Assembly (NCBI RefSeq): GCF_000237925.1 | Contig: NW_017386010.1 | Span: 310,001 to 374,000, forward strand | Direction of reading: 5' to 3' | DNA: 64,000 bases | DNA from: Schistosoma mansoni | Taxonomy: Eukaryota; Platyhelminthes; Trematoda; Strigeidida; Schistosomatidae | Shown here: positions 61,401 through 64,000 of the stretch, piece after piece | How positions within the stretch are numbered: the stretch's first letter is position 1 | Layout of the letters: each line of letters begins with the position of its first letter | Position numbers and translations under genes: made by a program | Notes under the pieces: generated by a model | Databases searched by the model: none | Told to the model about the DNA's origin: nothing | Seen by the model: the letters and a program-made list of their open reading frames with translations, nothing else

Positions 61401-63119
61401 AACCATTGAAAGTCAGGAGTCAATGCGTAGGTGTATCCTACCAGTATGGAACACTTCAGTGGCAGTAACATTCCGTCGCTTCAAGATTTTCAGATATCAC
61501 AATGAGCGCTTGACCCCTAAACTACTGAGGTTATATCCAAAGGTTTGCATCTCTAAACCGAATCGATTTATGTTCCTTCAATTAAGGGGAAATAGGAAAG
61601 TGATTTAATAAGAAAAATTATAAATCTCATGCACACAGTTCCCTTTATCATTTCGAAGAAAAGAAGAACAAAGATTCTAGCAGAACAGGATAAATCACTT
61701 TATTTGGTCTGGTTCTCATCAGCTACTTACAACCTATGATATTTAAAACATAATTACGAAATGGGTTTGAATTACTTAAATGAAAGAGTTTAGTTGGAAG
61801 TTACGTTGAAGACACATTAGCATAGTATAGCAAGGGTGCAAATAAATTCAATAGACTGAATATTGTAAATATATGTCTTATGTAAAAGAACAATTCACAA
61901 CATTATTTGTGACAAGAGTTCAAAGGTCCGGAAACAAGCGATTACATAATGAGTAATCGCTGATCAGAATAGAATGAGTAAAGCTCAGTTACGAAAATAA
62001 GATTACTAATCTGGAAGACAGTCGGAATGAAAAAAGCCTCAATGATGTAATAAATGCAAGAAAGAGTTTCAAAAATGTTTTAAGATGCAACGAAGGAATA
62101 TTTGTCACCAGAAGACTGAAGTTTCGCCATTTTTTAATCATCTTGATAGATTGCGATGTAGCGACTTGAAGTCATGCATCCAAGAGATGTTTGGTAATTG
62201 CACAATCTAAAGTCATTCTATCTCTTGTTCTAAGGCTTTTTGGAACATGCTCAAAAGATCTAAGATATGCCCTCCCTTCTATTCGGCCAGTGTAGTTGCT
62301 TTGTCAGGTACACGTAAATTTACAAACACAATTGACAGTAACATGAAAGGAGTGCTTGTCGATCTTTGATTGGGTTATTGAACATGTTTTATAAGGACTT
62401 AGTAGTTTGGCTGCCGGAAAAGTTCTGGCTAATGCAATTTTAAGCCTCCCATTGATTATGTTTGAGACATCATCACCTTTGCAGTCAGATTCAAACAAAC
62501 AATACTAAGTGAATTTAAACTTCACCCCATTGCACAAGCAAGTGGCTATCAAGATTCAGTGGCCGAGTGGATAACGCGATGGCGTTTGAAGCGAAAGGTA
62601 CTGAGTTCGAGTCCCAGAGTGGACATCAACTCTGAGATACAGGTGCATCCAGCTGACGAGTCCCAAATAGGACGAAACGTGCGTCCTGGATTCCACTGCT
62701 AGCCACTGTCTATTTTTGCTTACCATGCTTGTGAATTAAAGCTATATTGAGACAATACGCACAGTATGCACATATGCCAATTAGAGACTGACCAGTTATA
62801 GTCCTAACAAATCGATGGGAAGATTCAAACTAACATTTTTGTATTATCTAAATTTGTGATTAGTTCTCAGTTTTATGAAAAGAATTGTAAATGTTTCTTT
62901 TGTTTCTGAATTCTTGTGATTGTCACTCCCTCATTTTATATCCTTGTGTTTTAGCGTGCAACACTTCTTGGTTTTCCTACACATGCAGACTTTATGCTTG
63001 ATTTATACAAGACTAAAACGTCTGAGAATATTAGCGAATTTTTAAATAATCTTGGAAATAAACTAGAAAAAATTCGACTGAAAGAGTCGACACGTTTACT
63101 GGAATTGAAAAAAGAAGAG
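55307..63119 (+). CDS. THOP1/NLN: M3 metallopeptidase, thimet oligopeptidase/neurolysin (5' part; continues past window)
   Basis: Eight exons (55307-55471, 55509-55648, 56473-56588, 56644-56775, 57408-57445, 58715-58827, 60188-60242, 62955-63119) join in phase and encode about 302 residues from the ATG at 55325. They correspond roughly to human THOP1 30-340 of 689. Landmarks: LLKW and [153 protein letters not shown]. The family cuts short peptides in cytosol or mitochondria using zinc bound by HEFGH; that motif would lie right of the window. No signal peptide is visible. The closing exon ends at a good GTAAGA donor. The first exon is preceded by a strong acceptor, so the true 5' end may be an upstream exon or a trans-spliced leader. 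Whether it is THOP1 or NLN cannot be told from this half. Confidence 0.94.
55509..55648 (+). CDS. THOP1/NLN: M3 peptidase exon B
   Basis: Acceptor ATTTTCCCAG; encodes [20 protein letters not shown] then [20 protein letters not shown] (human RNILDFPQHVSPSKDIRTAS). Donor GTAAGT, phase 2. Confidence 0.95.
56473..56588 (+). CDS. THOP1/NLN: M3 peptidase exon C
   Basis: Completes the Glu codon from exon B, then [16 protein letters not shown] through [15 protein letters not shown] (human RYLERLIKLGRRNGLHL). Donor GTTTGT, phase 1, followed by a 55-nt intron. Confidence 0.95.
56644..56775 (+). CDS. THOP1/NLN: M3 peptidase exon D
   Basis: Encodes [20 protein letters not shown] then [20 protein letters not shown] and DEEL (human LCIDFNKNLNEDTTFLPFTLQEL). 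Donor GTATGT, phase 1. Confidence 0.95.
57408..57445 (+). CDS. THOP1/NLN: M3 peptidase exon E (38 nt)
   Basis: A tiny exon after a T-rich acceptor (TTTTTTTTTTGTAG). It completes a Thr codon and encodes [12 protein letters not shown] (human GLPEDFLNSLEK). Donor GTGATT is non-consensus after +3, but the phase-0 join to exon F is exact. Confidence 0.9.
58715..58827 (+). CDS. THOP1/NLN: M3 peptidase exon F
   Basis: Encodes [20 protein letters not shown] then [17 protein letters not shown] (human [15 protein letters not shown] and PETRRKVEEAFN). The acceptor is unusually A-rich (AATTAAAAAATAG). Donor GTAAAT, phase 2. Confidence 0.94.
60188..60242 (+). CDS. THOP1/NLN: M3 peptidase exon G (55 nt)
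   Basis: Acceptor TTTATGTTTTTAG; completes an Arg codon and encodes [18 protein letters not shown] (human CKEENCAILKELVTLRAQ). Donor GTAAGT, phase 0. Confidence 0.94.
62530..62740 (+). mobile_element. Smα-type SINE with hammerhead ribozyme
   Basis: The head is tRNA-derived: box A TGGCCGAGTGG (about 62562) and box B GTTCGAGTCCC (about 62607) with RNA polymerase III spacing. A hammerhead motif follows directly. This layout is the known Schistosoma Smα family. It lies in the last visible intron of the M3 peptidase gene, in the same orientation. Confidence 0.85.
62645..62693 (+). ncRNA. hammerhead ribozyme (Schistosoma Smα type)
   Basis: The core CTGACGAG (62653-62660) fits CUGANGA, and GAAA lies at 62674-62677. 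The cleavage triplet GTC ends at 62685. Stem I pairs ATCCAG (62647-62652) with CTGGAT (62686-62691). Stem II is TCC/GGA. Stem III is the short ACG/CGT stem usual in this family. All catalytic-core bases are present. Confidence 0.88.
62955..63119 (+). CDS. THOP1/NLN: M3 peptidase exon H (last in window)
   Basis: Acceptor CCTTGTGTTTTAG; encodes [38 protein letters not shown] and RLLELKKEE (human LLGFHTHADYVLEMN, FLDELAQKLKPL, ILELKRAE). Donor GTAAGA, phase 0. I saw no following exon before the window ends. Confidence 0.95.
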
Positions 63120-64000
63120 GTAAGATGTTTTTTTGCTCTCTACATTGGTCAATTATTTTTTGTAATTATTAAAACGTGTGTTGAACACGACTTAGCTGTG
63201 AAGTTATCTTAAAGCAGGATAGATACGATCTTAACATGTCCAGATCTCAGTAAACAAATTTGGGAAGGTTAAGCCAGTGTTCTAGGAAACAAATCTATAT
63301 TGTAAAGTTGAATTATCACACAAAATGCATTGATTAGTAGGCTTTTTTACTAGGGACACTAATATCTATAGTAAAATAAGGACACCTAGTCAAGCGTCCA
63401 CACCATTTCTCGGCAGAGCCAGTACTTTACTTGAGACAGCTCTTCACATTCCTTAAATAACCATTAACTTACCAGTCCCATACTTGTTCACCTCTGTGAA
63501 CTACCAACCAAATTATTCCTCTTAACTATTATCGTCTTCTTCCTTATTACTCTCCGTGGGGATTTCGCCCGTTGTCCGAGTACAGTGTTTCGAAGAACTT
63601 GATGTTCGTAGTCCCAATCTGGATGTTTTATCAAGTCATCTTTTGTAGTGGATCAGTTATTTGGTTTTCTGAAGACAAGTCTGTGCGTTTGTCCCATGCT
63701 TATGTCTGTTTTTGTATGTGTAGATTTTTATCCTCGTCACTTTTGAACAATTGCCCAAACTTATTCAAGTTAAGATCCGTACATCCCTCTACTTTATAAA
63801 TGTTTTCAATCTCCAGTACTGAATGGTAGAGATCGTTGAATTTCATTGAAATCATGGACCGGTCGATTCTAGACCACCATTGATCGGCTCATTATTCCAA
63901 TATCATTTCAATTCACTGGATAAGATCGATGGTCGATTCTGTTGTATAAAGAAGTTGACTTTAAAGAGCACACCATGACCAACTTACGTGATAAATTCCT
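63120..64000. other. intron of the M3 peptidase gene, continuing past the window
   Basis: Starts with donor GTAAGA. No exon matching the next part of the family (about human residues 340-400) was seen. Confidence 0.7.

Noticed and set aside
62562-62617. tRNA gene
   Set aside because: Box A and box B are present, but no cloverleaf or anticodon stem fits, and the sequence continues into the hammerhead. It is the head of a SINE.
1-64000. CRISPR arrays, bacterial operons, rRNA genes
   Set aside because: None seen. The sequence is eukaryotic, with spliced genes and retroelements.

Overview
The window reads as nuclear DNA of a blood fluke, genus Schistosoma or a close relative. It is AT-rich and gene-sparse. 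The introns are bimodal: micro-introns of 37-55 nt near gene 5' ends and kilobase-sized ones later. It carries a Smα-type SINE with a hammerhead ribozyme, RTE-like and CR1-like LINE debris, and a CsRn1-type Ty3/gypsy element. The genus call is inferred from these signs; no marker gene was compared.

Three host protein genes are supported. (1) A BCCIP/Bcp1-family gene lies on the minus strand at 15865-16668, apparently uninterrupted. (2) BBS4, a BBSome TPR subunit, lies on the minus strand at 29673-42045. I assembled nine exons whose splice phases all agree, giving about 451 residues. (3) The N-terminal half of an M3 metallopeptidase (thimet oligopeptidase/neurolysin) lies on the plus strand from 55307, with eight exons to 63119; its catalytic domain lies beyond the right edge. 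One further possible exon (10616-10898, plus) looks like the C-terminal half of an SH2 domain and is weakly supported.

Layout: 0-15.8 kb is almost gene-free and holds repeat fossils (an LTR fragment, a solo LTR inside a LINE tail, SINEs, a second LTR remnant). 15.9-16.7 kb is BCCIP. 17-29 kb holds a decayed CR1-like LINE, a dispersed repeat, a pair of nearly identical 297-bp LTR-like sequences at 23.8 and 26.5 kb, and a LINE tail. 29.7-42.0 kb is BBS4; its last intron (5.65 kb) is filled with RTE-like LINE fragments. 42-46 kb is intergenic. 46.4-51.7 kb is a young-looking Ty3/gypsy element with identical-looking 326-bp LTRs. 53.5-55.2 kb is a decayed CR1-like LINE ending just before the peptidase gene, which fills the rest.

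BBS4 belongs to ciliary membrane trafficking, BCCIP to ribosome biogenesis and genome maintenance, and the M3 peptidase to peptide degradation. Nothing suggests they act together. I found no convincing unknown gene system. The most interesting points are an apparently intact hammerhead ribozyme in sense orientation inside a peptidase intron, a splice acceptor placed so that a flatworm spliced-leader AUG would be in frame with the peptidase, and several nested insertions with clear target duplications.
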